From contig JAHQIY010000003.1 of assembly GCA_019054805.1 (NCBI GenBank), forward strand, positions 5,828,001 to 5,892,000: a DNA stretch of 64,000 bases. The letters are read 5' to 3'. The stretch comes from Brachionus manjavacas. Taxonomy: Eukaryota; Rotifera; Eurotatoria; Ploima; Brachionidae. The notes beneath the pieces are model-generated. The model was not told the origin of the DNA. It saw only the letters and a list, made by a program, of their open reading frames with translations, and searched no databases. Both the position numbers and the translations under genes were made by a program. Shown here piece after piece: positions 36,310 through 47,300 of the stretch; the first letter of the stretch is position 1; each line of letters starts with the position of its first letter.

Positions 36310-36395
36310 TTGACCTTAGTCTTCATTCTTTAAAAATGATGGAGTTATGACCTTTTGAAAAAATTCTGGAAGCTTTGTCTTCACCTTTTATAGTT
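36310..36395. mobile_element. Terminal fragment of the Tc1-derived MITE family
   Basis: Contains ttagtcttcattctttaaaaatg, ggagttatgacctt and ctttgtcttcacctttta, matching the right inverted repeat of the element at 58079-58368 and the end at 39880-39953. Confidence 0.6.
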
Positions 36396-36399
36396 TTAT

Positions 36400-37454
36400 T
36401 TTTTTAAAAGATTTAAATGAAAATTAAAAATAGAAAAAAAAATTAAAAATATTAAATTATCAAAAACTAAAAAAGATTTATTTATTATTCAGTTTAAGTT
36501 TATTGATTGTTTAAACCAAATCTTATCAGCATGTCATTTAAATTGAGAAGTAACAGATCAGAAATAATATTTATTATTTTAAAACTGAATTTTTTTTAAA
36601 TTTAAAGGTTATTAAATTCATTTTATAAGAACATAATTAATTTCCATTTATTTTACCAAATTAAAATTTTATTAGTTTTCTTTATTTTTTTTACTAAATG
36701 TTTTTTAGATCGAAAAATAAAATTTTTTATACTTATTTTAAATAAATTGCATCACTTAATTTTTTTTTATCAAAAAACTTTATTTTTCGATCGAAAAAAT
36801 TTACTCAAATAAATACAGAAAACTAATAAAATTTTAATATGGTAAATTAAATAGAAATTATTTTTAATTTTATAAAATGAATTTAATAACCTTTATAATG
36901 AAAAAAAAATCAATTTAAAAACACTCTTAATATTTGTGCACAATATTTTTAGTTAGAGGTAAATTTTTATTTATTAGAGGTATATTTCAATATTTTAGAG
37001 GTACACAAAGAATTTATGCGAATATAAAATGACTTAAAAAAGGAAATATTAATTATTTTGCCATTTTTAAAGTTCAAAGACCAACTTTAAAATTAAAGAT
37101 CAGTACATTTTAATCTTTATTTTTGATCGTAATTCTCCTTGTTATATGAAAATCAACTAATAAAATCAACGTTTAAAATAAATATAATAAAAAATCAAAA
37201 AAAATTTTTCAATTTTATTAAAAATTGTCTTTTTTGGTAAAATACAATGATATCTAGAATTTAGTATTTTTTAATTTATCATTAGATTATAATAATTTTG
37301 TTGCTCAGAAACAAATCTATGGGAAAATTTTGAAGTTTAACAAAAATTGAAAATTCCGGTTTATTTACTTGAGAATAAATTATTTAAAATTATGTTTCGA
37401 ATTTTCATTTTTTTTATCAATAATTATCCTTTTTCTATCGTTCCTTAATTTTTA
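36400..37454. other. AT-rich upstream of nuclease copy 2
   Basis: Contains oligo-A/T and short AT inverted repeats (for example atcgaaaaataaa at 36710 against its complement near 36785). No gene was found. Confidence 0.4.
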
Positions 37455-38336
37455 ATGGAATCCGATAAGAACAATTTTGGATTAAAATTTAAGCCTCATT
37501 TTATTTCGTCCGATTTGAAATTATGTTCTGAAGGCTTGACCGAAAAAGAAGAAATTGAATTTGTTATCGGATTTTGGCCGTTTTCTAAATACAAAGAAGG
37601 AATTGTCAAAACTTTGGATGTTAAACTACAGCACAGAAAAATGATTAAAGAGGAATGGAAAAAGGAACTGCCACCAGAGATATTCACTTTTGATGATGAA
37701 AAAGTTTTCAGTAAAATTTGGCCTTGTATTGAGCAGGATCTGGAAGATTTCCTAATCAAAAAGGAAAATAGAAATCCAAATAAAAAATTTAGATCCGAAT
37801 TACAGGAAGATAGAGAAATAAATGAATTAAAAATATTATATAAGCCATTAGTAAAAAGCACGGTGTATTGTGAGAGAGGCAACACTTTAGAAAAAAGAAT
37901 TATTAAATCAATAAATCAGAGAGAAAATTTCAATTTTTTGCATAATAAAAATACACAAGACATAGATTTTGGTTTCTGTATTCTAAAAGGCAGGCCTGAT
38001 GGCATCGACAATCAAAAAAATTCAATTATTGAAATAAAAAGCAAAAATTCCATTCAGCCTGTTAGCGAGAAAGAAAGATTACAATGTTTATCGTATTTAA
38101 GAATACTGAAATTTCAAACATGTCTTTTGGTGCAAAGTGATCGTAATGGTGAGAAAAAAATCTTTAATATTTTCAGAGATGATGAAGAATTTACTGAAAG
38201 AATTTATAACAAACTTAAAGATTTTGTAACCAAATACAGAAATATGACAGAAGAGGAATTTTTAGAAAAGCTTTTCATTTACAAAGAAAATTACAATCCA
38301 TCTTCTGTATTAGTTAATTATTTACATAATAGTTGA
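37455..38336 (+). CDS. PD-(D/E)XK nuclease-fold protein, copy 2
   Basis: Single-exon gene of 293 residues, paralogous to 883-1842. The nuclease core reads GNTLE (E146), KGRPDG (D182), IIEIKSK (E193, K195) and LQCLSY (Q210, Y214). The PDG is closer to the classical motif than in copy 1. The region before the core contains acidic and lysine-rich helices (EQDLEDFLIKKENR); C-terminal helices follow (FVTKYRNMTEEEFLEKL). Identity to copy 1 is concentrated in the core and in the N-terminal FxPFSK motif; elsewhere the two have diverged strongly, so the duplication is old yet both frames remain open, suggesting selection. No terminal repeats flank it. Substrate and pathway are unknown. Confidence 0.78.
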   Translation: MESDKNNFGLKFKPHFISSDLKLCSEGLTEKEEIEFVIGFWPFSKYKEGIVKTLDVKLQHRKMIKEEWKKELPPEIFTFDDEKVFSKIWPCIEQDLEDFLIKKENRNPNKKFRSELQEDREINELKILYKPLVKSTVYCERGNTLEKRIIKSINQRENFNFLHNKNTQDIDFGFCILKGRPDGIDNQKNSIIEIKSKNSIQPVSEKERLQCLSYLRILKFQTCLLVQSDRNGEKKIFNIFRDDEEFTERIYNKLKDFVTKYRNMTEEEFLEKLFIYKENYNPSSVLVNYLHNS

Positions 38337-38490
38337 TTATTTTTCTTTATTAAATTTTTATCCGTTTTTTTAAGAAAATATTTTTTTACTATTTAATAAA
38401 TTTTAAGAGTTTTTTAAGCCTATAATCTTATTTAGCCCTCCAAAAGACCTTATTCAATATTTAATATTTATTTAAATTTTACAGTGCCGG
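38337..38490. other. 3' flank of nuclease copy 2
   Basis: AT-rich, with aataaa-like words. Nothing more was seen. Confidence 0.35.
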
Positions 38491-38491
38491 A

Positions 38492-38690
38492 AATTAACTT
38501 GTCACATCATATCATATGATATCATTTGATATTAGTTGATATGATCTGATATCAACTGATATCAGCTAATATTAGGAAAAAAAATTATTTACATATTTTT
38601 ACATATAGAAATTCAAATTTTAATTCACCTGATATTATCTGATATAAAATGATAAAAGCTGATATCAGCTGATATGAGGAAAGTTTAAAA
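38492..38690. repeat. Cluster of TGATAT/GATATC palindromic words
   Basis: Between 38500 and 38575 and again at 38628-38680, the words tgatat, gatatc and their inversions recur about every 10 bp, separated by a LINE-free AT segment. The whole looks like a short-period degenerate satellite or foldback end. Confidence 0.7.
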
Positions 38691-38789
38691 TTTGAAAATT
38701 TTAAAGAAGCCTCAAAATTTAAAATTTGAAATGATAATTAAAGTTTTAGATTTAAGTTTTTTTAGTATATATAACTTAAAATAATAAAT

Positions 38790-39108
38790 TTATTGATTTG
38801 CTGAAACTAAAAAAAATGAATCAAAGAGTGACCCTTCGAAATCATGTGTGTTTATACTATGAAAAAATTCGTGCATTAGGAAAACAAGTTACTATTGACC
38901 ATAAATGGAAATGCATAAATTATTACTCCGACAACAAGCAGCACAAACCAGCTAGTGTTAAATAAAAAGGTAAGTTCGAGAAAAAAATTTTAGTTTGGTT
39001 TGGTGTGTGTGAAAGGAATCTCAGAGCAATATTTCGTAGAAAGTGGCAATGCAATTTATCAGATCGCTTACCAAGATGAATTTCTGAGCAGGACATTGCT
39101 TCCCTTCT
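38790..39108 (+). mobile_element. Tc1/mariner transposase relic, 5' part
   Basis: Begins with an ATG at about 38817 (MNQRVTLRNHVCLYYEKI...) and reaches KFEKKILVWFGVCE then, by frameshift, GISEQYFVESGNA and YQDEFLSRTLLPF, the conserved middle of Tc1/mariner transposases. The 5' leader (attga-ttgctgaaac) is shared with the MITE at 58079. The relic continues at 39640 after an insertion. Confidence 0.75.
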
Positions 39109-39322
39109 CTGAACTATCAAATATTTAAACCTCTAAACATACCATAACCTCTAGCTATTTCAACTTAACGTTTTTAATTTTTTTTCTCATTATTTAATCC
39201 TTTTTTTTTTTTCTTATTTAACTCTTTTTTAATATTTATTTTTTTTTCATTGTAAATATTTTTTATTCTGAAGGAGAATTAGCTCGTTACAGATCCACAA
39301 ATAAATAAATAAATAAAACTTA
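39109..39322 (+). mobile_element. LINE 3'-end inserted in the Tc1/mariner relic
   Basis: Starts ctgaactatcaaat and resembles the LINE 3' end at 47532-47640 (both with cctctag-ttatttcaa and a long T-rich tract). It ends in an AAAT microsatellite at 39300-39320. Confidence 0.6.
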
Positions 39323-39329
39323 AGTAATT

Positions 39330-39625
39330 TATCATTAAAACTTTTAAAAAATGTTTCAAGATTCAGAATCTGACTCCTCATCAACTTCAATTATTCAACG
39401 ATTAGCTGCCAGCAATGTAGACGACACGGACAAAGAAAGCGAGGACATTGTTCCACCAAAAAAAGCCATGATTATTAAAAAAAATATAACAGTTTCAATC
39501 AGCGACTACATCGTATCAAATATTGAGCATTAGCTGCAATAATCGATCAACAGAAAATCAAATTTGTCAACCGAAAGAAAAAACTAACATATTTATTCTA
39601 ATTCCACAAGTATTTTTTCTACTAC
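39330..39625 (+). mobile_element. MULE deletion derivative (N- and C-terminal coding ends only)
   Basis: The 60-codon frame at 39351 starts MFQDSESDSSSTSII, an acidic transposase-like N-terminus. Its end and the following 90 bp match the C-terminal coding end and 3' flank of the MULE relic at 48890-49050 (shared tcagcgactacatcg, gatcaacagaaaatcaa, aagtattttttct). The transposase middle is missing. Confidence 0.55.
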
Positions 39626-39639
39626 AAAAAATATAAGAC

Positions 39640-39955
39640 AATACTTATTGAAGATTTTTGGTCAATGTTGAAAGCAAAAGTTAACGAAGATGACTACGAA
39701 GCGAAAACACTTCATAAGTTGAGTCTCAAGATACTAAAATTTGTTCGTGAAATCAGCCTGAGATCAATGCAGACACCTAATGGAAGGTGTCAAAAGTCGG
39801 ATCGACAAAATTCCTAAAAATGAAAAAAAAAGAATAAAGTTTTTAAACAAACTTCAAATTCGCTTTCTAAATCACTTAGAGTTAGCCTTCATTCTTTAAA
39901 AATGAAGGATTTATGAACTTTTAAAAAATTCCGGTAACTTTGTCTTCAGCCTTTA
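39640..39955 (+). mobile_element. Tc1/mariner transposase relic, 3' part and terminal repeat
   Basis: Reads IEDFWSMLKAKVNEDDYEAKTLHKL, the block with the last catalytic acid, then MEGVKSRIDKI by frameshift, and ends in the inverted-repeat sequence shared with 58300-58368 (cttcattctttaaaaatgaag ... ctttgtcttcagccttta). Together with 38790-39108 it forms one element split by later insertions. Confidence 0.75.
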
Positions 39956-40134
39956 AACATTTATTTTTTTTTTAAATGGAAATTTAAAATAGAAAAAAAT
40001 ATTTAAAAATACTAAGGTCATTAATTTCATTTTATGAAATTATAAACAATTTCTATTTAATTTACCGAACTTTATTATCAATCTTTACCTCAAAAATCCA
40101 AATTTTACGTAAATTTTTAAAATAATTTAGTATA
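39956..40134. other. AT-rich spacer before the MULE
   Basis: Nothing recognised. Confidence 0.3.
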
Positions 40135-40143
40135 TTTTTATTT

Positions 40144-40167
40144 GGCTTGTATTTAACTGAGCATTAA
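40144..40167 (+). repeat. Left terminal inverted repeat of the MULE
   Basis: Starts ggcttgtatttaac and ends with the first GAGCATTAA. It pairs with 42554-42577 with three mismatches. Confidence 0.92.
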
Positions 40168-40386
40168 AAAAATACTGAATGAGCATTAATTTTTTAGGGT
40201 ATTAGCAGTAAATTAAAATCATTAATAAATCTCTAATTGAGCATTAATTTATCATTTATTTAGCATTTAATTAAATATAAACAAGCATTAATAAATTTAA
40301 ACATTAACAATGAGGTAATTTTTTTTAGCATTATAAAACCAGTAAATGAGCATTAAATTTTTGACAAAGGAACATTAATAAAACCA

Positions 40387-42221
40387 TTATTGTACTAATA
40401 AAGCACCTTTAGCTTTTGCAGGTCTGCCTCTTTTACGTTTGCTACCAATTTCGACATTTTTAGCCTCCGGAGGTGGTTTGCAATATTTCAATCTTATTGA
40501 CACCCCGATGATATGTTTGCACATGTAATTTTTCAAAAACTCCGGACAGCTGCAAGTACTTTTTTTCCAATCGTCGTTTCTTGGAATACAAACACACCAT
40601 ATACCAAATTGAACATTTTTGAATGTGTCAAATGAATTGAATTTCGCATTGTCATATCGATGTAATTCTTTATCAGAAATCTTAATTACATCTTTAGCTG
40701 GTAAATAATACATTATTTCATTGTCAGTTTCTTTTTCAATCACTTGTTTATTTAACTTTGCCCAATTGTAACCATTTGTCCAATCAGAAAGTTTAATTGT
40801 CGTATTTTGCTGAAAAACTTTTGCATTAACTGTGGATGGGTTTCGTTCAATTGACCATTTTTTTACAATCGAAAGTGCAACAACAGTGAATCTAGAAAGC
40901 ACTAAACGATCACGGAGTGTATCTTCATCTTTAATTACACGATTTGTTGCTTCAAGTGAATTATTTGTGCTTGGAGTAAATAGTTGCAATCCTTCGTACC
41001 AACCATCTTTTGTCATCAACCATTCACTTTGAAAGTATTGAATAAAACTTGTTTCATTTTTCCACTTCTTCAAAAATAGCTGTGTTGCTGTTTGGAAAAT
41101 AGTCTCATTTCTGGAAATTTGAAGTGTTTCAATATCTTCCATCATTTCACGTTGAGAATCCTTGTTTTCCACTAATGAAAGTTTTTTATCAACACATCTT
41201 TTCATATGAGCCCAACACATCACCATATTTTTGTCATCGCCAAACACATTCGTAAAAGCATTTCTAATAGCTTCAGAGCCATCTGCAATCAAAATCAAGT
41301 TTTCTGTCTGAATTTCGAATCCACTCGAACTGGCACCTTGTTGAATACTTTTAAAAACAAATTCAAAATCTTTTTGTTTCTCATTAGAGCACACTGCGAA
41401 ACCATAAGGATGAAAATGTTTATCCATATCTGTTGTACCAACGATTAGACATGGAAAGCCTTGCCATATCAACTTATAAGTTGCATCTGCATGAAGTCTG
41501 TTTGAAATTGTTGTATTTGATAAAAGTCTTTTTGTTGTGATAAAAAATCTGAATTTTCTGCCTTTTTCATCTATATCTTCATCATCATCAATTTCATCGT
41601 CATATATGATTTCATAATTTGATACCCATGCTGTGTCATCATCATCTGGTATTGAATTGTATTGTTGACACCAAGCTTCAAGTCCCCCTAAACTTATAGT
41701 TGACGTACCATATTCTTTGTTTTTTAATAACGATAAATAATTCGCTAATTGCTGTTTTGTTGGTACTGGTAATGATTTTTCAGCTAAAATTTCCAGTATG
41801 CGCTTGGGTTTAATTTTCAATTTAAATAATTCACAGATCTCTTTTTTTGTCTCTTCTTTAATTCCTGTTGTTCGTCGATCTTCGTGGACATAATCATCAT
41901 TTGTTGTAAACATACTAACATCATCACTATCGTTGTGATATAACAAATGTATTGTTGCTGGACATTGTTTTGCACGTCGTTTCACTTGATTGCATCTATA
42001 ATACACGCGTTTCCCTTCACTTGTATTGTTTGTCATCGAAATACTCCAAATGCCATCACTTTTGATTTTTTCCATTGCTTCGTTCTTGTTGTTAAATTTA
42101 CATAATGGAGTCCATTTTCTTCTTGTTTGTTTGGATCTTTTTTGACAATTTCTGTTTCCACTTATTCTGTATCATCAGTATCTGCATCGCTTTCATATTG
42201 TGCTACTCGTTGACTTGCCAT
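40387..42221 (-). pseudogene. MULE transposase (FLYWCH-like N-terminus, DDE, SWIM), broken near the start
   Basis: The main frame 40387-42075 is open for 562 residues. DDE residues are visible as HADATY (D197), ADGSEAI (D265) and NNSLEATNR (E375). A SWIM zinc finger follows (C508, C510, C519, H521: CSCPEFLKNYMCKH) and an AT-hook (KRKRGRP). The true N-terminus extends upstream: KWTPLCKFNNKNEA continues the same frame to about 42110 and completes a zinc-finger-like module with YYRC. Beyond that, a start MASQRVAQYESDADTDDTE at 42221 is followed by an in-frame TAA and a frameshift. As shown the gene is therefore broken at its 5' end unless it starts internally; the catalytic core is intact. Confidence 0.88.
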
Positions 42222-42553
42222 TTTATGTATGACGTAAGTTTTTTCATCGTATTTGTATTATACAAAATGTACCGATACATAGTAAAAAGTACTTAATGGT
42301 AGCACTGTTAAGCAATTAATGTTGTTTTTTTTAAAATTAATGTAAATTTTTTTAAATTAATGTTAACTGCAAATTTATAATGTTCAAAAAATTTAATTAA
42401 TGCAAGTTTGATATAATAAATGCACACTTAAAATAATAAATGCACGTTTAAAATAATTATTGCTTGTCCAATATTATTAATGTTCTTTCAAAGAAATTAA
42501 TGCTAATATTATTATTGTTCAAATCAATTAAATTAATGCTCAAATCAACAAAA

Positions 42554-42577
42554 TTAATGCTCATTTAAATATAAGTC
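42554..42577 (-). repeat. Right terminal inverted repeat of the MULE
   Basis: On the minus strand it starts gacttatatttaaa and ends in GAGCATTAA. It is directly followed by the target duplication at 42578. Confidence 0.92.
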
Positions 42578-42586
42578 TTTTTATTT

Positions 42587-43407
42587 GATTCTTAATAATT
42601 GTTAAATATTAAAAAAACTTTTTAATAAAAAAATTCTAAATCATTTGCGATCTGAACATTCAAAACAAAGTACTTTAGACTTTTTAATCATTAGCAGAAT
42701 TGAATAAAATTTTAAATTTTCTTGGAAAACGATTTATTTCACTTCTAATTTGAAAGAAAATAATCTAAATTTCAGCATTTGAAAGCCACATTTCTCACAA
42801 AATTTCACTAATTCTTCAAGACTTGTGTCGATCATTTACCTATTTTGGAATATAGCTTATCTTTTTTTCAGTTTATTCACCTTCATCTCCCTCTGATTCG
42901 ATACTGAAAAATTGCATCCATTTTTTTGGTGATCTTCATTTTTTTCAAAAAGGAATTTCCATAATATTTGAAGAAGTAAAAATTGGTTACTTCTAATAAA
43001 TTAATGTATCACAAATTAAAAACATGTGCTCCTTTTATTAAAAAATTGACTATCAAAATTTAATCTTTAGGGATATAATATTAAAATTAGGGATATTCGA
43101 TTAAATAACCCACATTTTTTAAATTTTTTAAATTTGCAAAATCAAATATCGTACCATTTTCAATAATTTTTGCAAAATATTCATTGATCAAAATCGTTTC
43201 AAAGCTTTTGAAAATGTAAATATTGTTGTGATAGAAAAAGAGCTAGTCTAATTATTAATAGGCTTGAATATCCTGCATAAATTGAACAGATCTCATTCAA
43301 AATGCTATACACAGCACTTGGATTTTGCAATAAGTTCATGGTATCTGTTACTAGAGAAGAAAATTTCTCAATAATTAATAAAAAATCATAAAAGAACAAA
43401 TTTAATA
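42587..43407. other. AT-rich intergenic
   Basis: The minus-strand 73-codon frame at 43199-43420 has leucine-rich hydrophobic content but no family and overlaps the adjacent repeat, so it is not called. Confidence 0.35.
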
Positions 43408-43982
43408 CTAGAAGCACCAAAACGAGTCAAAATGACTTATTTTAATGGAATCTAATGGATAAAAATGGATAATAATTTATTATTTGGATAAATCTATTCA
43501 AAACTTAATTTTAATTGAGTAAAAATAAAAATTTGACTAAAAAAAAGTATCTGGCAAAAATTTTATCTTCTAATGAATTCATTCCTTTTTGAACCAATTT
43601 TTCATCTTTCATGTAAAATACGCAAACTATAATTTTTGCATTTTTTAAATTTGCTTATCTTCGTTCAAGTATTAGGATTTGAGTCAGTTTTTTAAAGATT
43701 TGTATGCTTTTTATAAATATTAAATGACTCATCCATTGATTTTGTAAATAATTCAAAATTTTAATTAAAAAACGAGTCAAAATGACTCTTTTTAGTGCTT
43801 CTAGAAGTATATACTTGATTTTGTACAAAGGAAGTATTTTTTTTATACTAATTTAGTTAATTTAGAAAGTTATTCTAATTTTTATGCTGAGAAAAAAAAA
43901 TTTGCTCAAATAGCAAAAATTGACTTAGATTTTAGCGGCCAAAAATCGAAAAAGAGTCATTTTTACTCGTTGGTGCTTCTAG
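43408..43982. mobile_element. Cluster of small inverted-repeat elements (CTAGAAGCAC ends)
   Basis: The end ctagaagcaccaaaacgag... at 43408-43437 recurs inverted at 43771-43804 and at 43951-43982 (..ggtgcttctag). Each end contains the inner palindrome GAGTCAtttTGACTC or a variant. Elements of about 397 and 575 bp can be drawn. No coding content, so MITE-like; superfamily uncertain. Confidence 0.75.
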
Positions 43983-44399
43983 ACTTTTAAAGCTAATTAA
44001 ATAAATAAATAATTTAGATAGTTTAGCTAATTTGGACAGTTTCGATTTTCTTTCTACTTAATTTACACTTTGGATTTTTTTTTCTTCAAGAGTCAATCTG
44101 AGATGAATTTGAAATTTTTGGTTTGATCGTCACCAAAATTTTAGCAGAAAAATTAAATTTTTAATTACAGAAAGTCATTAAAATTGCCAAAAAAATTATT
44201 ATTATATAAAAAAAATTTTAAAAAAGCAAAAGAATTTTTAATTAATGAAATTTAATTTAGAAATTAAATTTCAAAAGCAGAATTAAAAGTAAAAAATAAA
44301 TATAAATTGCATTTAGAGTATTTATTTTGGCCTCTTGCAATTGATTTTTCAAGTTTAAGTAACTTTTATTGAAAATTCAATGTTATCTTTCAAATTTAA
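43983..44399. other. 3' flank of the channel gene
   Basis: AT-rich, no gene. Probable polyadenylation region for the minus-strand channel gene. Confidence 0.35.
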
Positions 44400-47300
44400 T
44401 CAATTTAGATCATCTTTTGAAATGTTAATTTCGTTATAAAACATTCTTTGTAAAAGAATTTCGACTGGTTTTGCATCTCTTGCATTAGTGTGAAATTTCA
44501 ATTCATTTTTTACATTATTTTCGTTTGCTGAGGAGCTATAAATTCCGATTTCTCTAATACTTTTAAAGAACTCTTTAATTATTGTCGAAATTTTTTTGTT
44601 CTCGTCAGTGCTTTTTAAATAAAAATTAAATTCAAGTATCTAAAATTTGCCGTTTAAATTTACTTTAAATCTTTTTCTGTTTCTTCAAAAGCCAAACCTA
44701 GATCAACAATTCTTTTTTCTAGTTTTGAACTAGATGACTTGTCAGAATCACATTCAGTTTCATATTCGAGCAAAAAGGCTTCGATTATAAATGCTGTGAA
44801 AATACTTAAGAAAAAATAATTGCAACAATTGAAAAAGTCTTACAAAAAATTACTTTAGAGAAACAATAACACAACTAATATGAAATGAAAAAAAATACAA
44901 CCGTGTCCATTTAGAGTTTAAAGCTTTCTCGAATCCCTTGCTCAGAACTAATTGATTTTTTTTAAATTGTTAAAATTTTACAGAATTAAAATAATTGATT
45001 ACTGTGCCATTGATTTACTACCATTAGCTCAAAAAGTAGAACCAGAGAGTTCAAGAAGGAAGAAAAATTATTTTTGCAATAGTTCAATCTAGAAAATATT
45101 TTAGCTCATTTAAAATTTTTTAAATAATTTTTTTTTACTTTGCAAAATCAGTTCCATTCAAATTCAAACTTCCACAATTAATATCTTTAATATTGTCATT
45201 GTTTATTTTATTGCCAAAAATTTCCATTCCGATCATTGAAAAAACATAGAAAATAAACATCAAGAGCTTTGCATATGTAAGCAATGACGGAGTTATCATT
45301 GCAATAGTAGTAATGATAGTTCGGAAACTAATTGATAGCATTAAAAATTAAAAAGAAAAAAACAAATAAAAATGTACCGGTTAACTGAAGCAACGAATTT
45401 GAGTAATCGCAAGGACCGTAGAATAAGAACAATTTCAAAAAATTCAGTAGCTCCTTAAATTTAACTTCTTTTAATTTAAATTTAAATACGGAAGAGAAAG
45501 AGAATTAAGAAACCTCCTTTGACATCATCAGACTTTGGAATTGAAGCATCAACAATACCAGCAACTAGACCTCCCAGAATAACTACCGTATCGAATCTTA
45601 TTTAAATTTAAATAAAAAAACTGATAAAACTTTAATTTTAACTTTTTACATGTTCCAATATTTTTTTAGAAACTCAACAATTCCATCTGCATAAATTTTG
45701 AGCATAATTTCTAGCATAAATCCAGCCAAAAAGAACCATTCTACGCCACTGTTCGGATCAATGATAACAAATATTATATTGAATAAAATCATTAGGTCAA
45801 AAAACATCTGAAATATTCTTTTTAAATAATGAAAATGGATTTTTTTTTATTAAATTCAAAAATTAATACTTGTGTCTAGCAAGTTTTTTGATGAATGTAC
45901 TCCATCTTCCATTGTAAATTCTGGGAATATAAATTTCAAAAAGAGTTTTTCTATCTTGTCCTTCGGACATCCTAATATTTAATAAATCAGCAACATGTAC
46001 AAATTCGTTGAAGCCTTAAAAACATGGTTATATTTTTTTTAATTTTTTTAACAAATTTAACTCAATTACTTAGTATTCCGTTGTTGTCAAAATCTAATAT
46101 TCTAAAAAGCGCATTAACTCGATTACTTTTTATTTTCGGATTTATCAAATTCATCAATCTACTAAATATATCTTTGGTAATTACACACTGATGTTCTGAT
46201 CTGATCACCTCAGTATCCATATTTATATTAGCTTTTTCTTCGCTCTCTAGCAATCTAATTGGAATTCTTACCATATTAAACGCGTCTTCCATTTTATCAC
46301 GTTTAAGTTTAATAGTCTCTCTAACCTCCTCTTTCAAATGCTTCTTATAATTGGTGTAAATTGTAGCCAGGATTATATTTATAAATATGTATAAATTGAC
46401 AAGCATAAAAACAAGAAAAAATATAACATAAGCACCATTTAAGCTGTAGGCTGGCATCCTTTTAAAAAAATTTAAAAATTTAATTCTTTAACTTTTGTAC
46501 ATGATGTGGTTACATGACATCAGGAAAGTTAGCCGTAGTCACAGCTACATAGAGGTCCCACAAAGAGTCTTCAAAATTTTGAAAGTATAAATCTTGACCA
46601 TTGGCATAAGTTAGTTGTTTGCCATTAGAATCTCTAAAAAAATTTAATCAAATAAAATATATGATTATAATTTTCGTAGTAGAAAAAATAAATTTATTAA
46701 AGATTTTTTTTTCTTTGGAAAAAATATTTTGACTAAAGAGAAAATAATTTTCCTAATAGAAAAAAAAATTATCTTTGTTCTCATCTTTATCGATTAAGAA
46801 AACTATCACTAATTGACAAAAAAACTTTTTAACACTTTAGATAAATGTAAAATGAGTATAAAAATGCTTAATAAGTATCTAAAAGAAGTTGAATTATGGC
46901 TTTTCAAATGGAAAATGAAAATTTCTATTGAAAAGTCATGTTACATGATCTTTGAGAAAAAAACAAAAGTTAAAACCAATCTTTACCTAAAAATTAATGG
47001 TAACAGCTTAAATAACGAGGAAAAAGTGAAATTCTTAGGCATCACGTTAGACACAAAACTTACATTGAATCCAATGGTAGATGAATTAAAAGAACGCTGT
47101 AATTCTAGGCTTAATTTAATAAAATATCTCTCAAATAGAAAATGGGGTCTTAAACCAAAAACATTAGGTAATCTTTACAAATTCTAAATAGGATCAATCT
47201 TGGATTATTCTTTTCCTTTTTCAAATTCATTCTCAGAAACTAAAATCAAAAAAATACAAGTTATTCAAAATTCAGCAATTCGATCTATTTTGAAGCTAAA

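Larger units (their letters stand above)
40135..42586. mobile_element. Mutator-like element (MULE), nearly complete, with TSD and TIRs
   Basis: A perfect 9-bp direct repeat TTTTTATTT flanks the element at 40135-40143 and 42578-42586. Inside it, 24-bp terminal inverted repeats (40144-40167 and 42554-42577) match at 21 positions. Internal to the TIRs, GAGCATTAA recurs at 40159, 40181, 40239 and 40348, and its complement TTAATGCTC at 42533 and 42554, with many degenerate versions inward. The element is 2434 bp and carries one transposase gene. The TSD length and coding content agree with the MULE superfamily. Confidence 0.93.

Noticed and set aside
44640..44663. A 24-bp intron at the end of the channel gene
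   Set aside because: Too short and out of phase. Using the acceptor at 44611 gives a 53-bp intron and keeps frame to the C-terminus.
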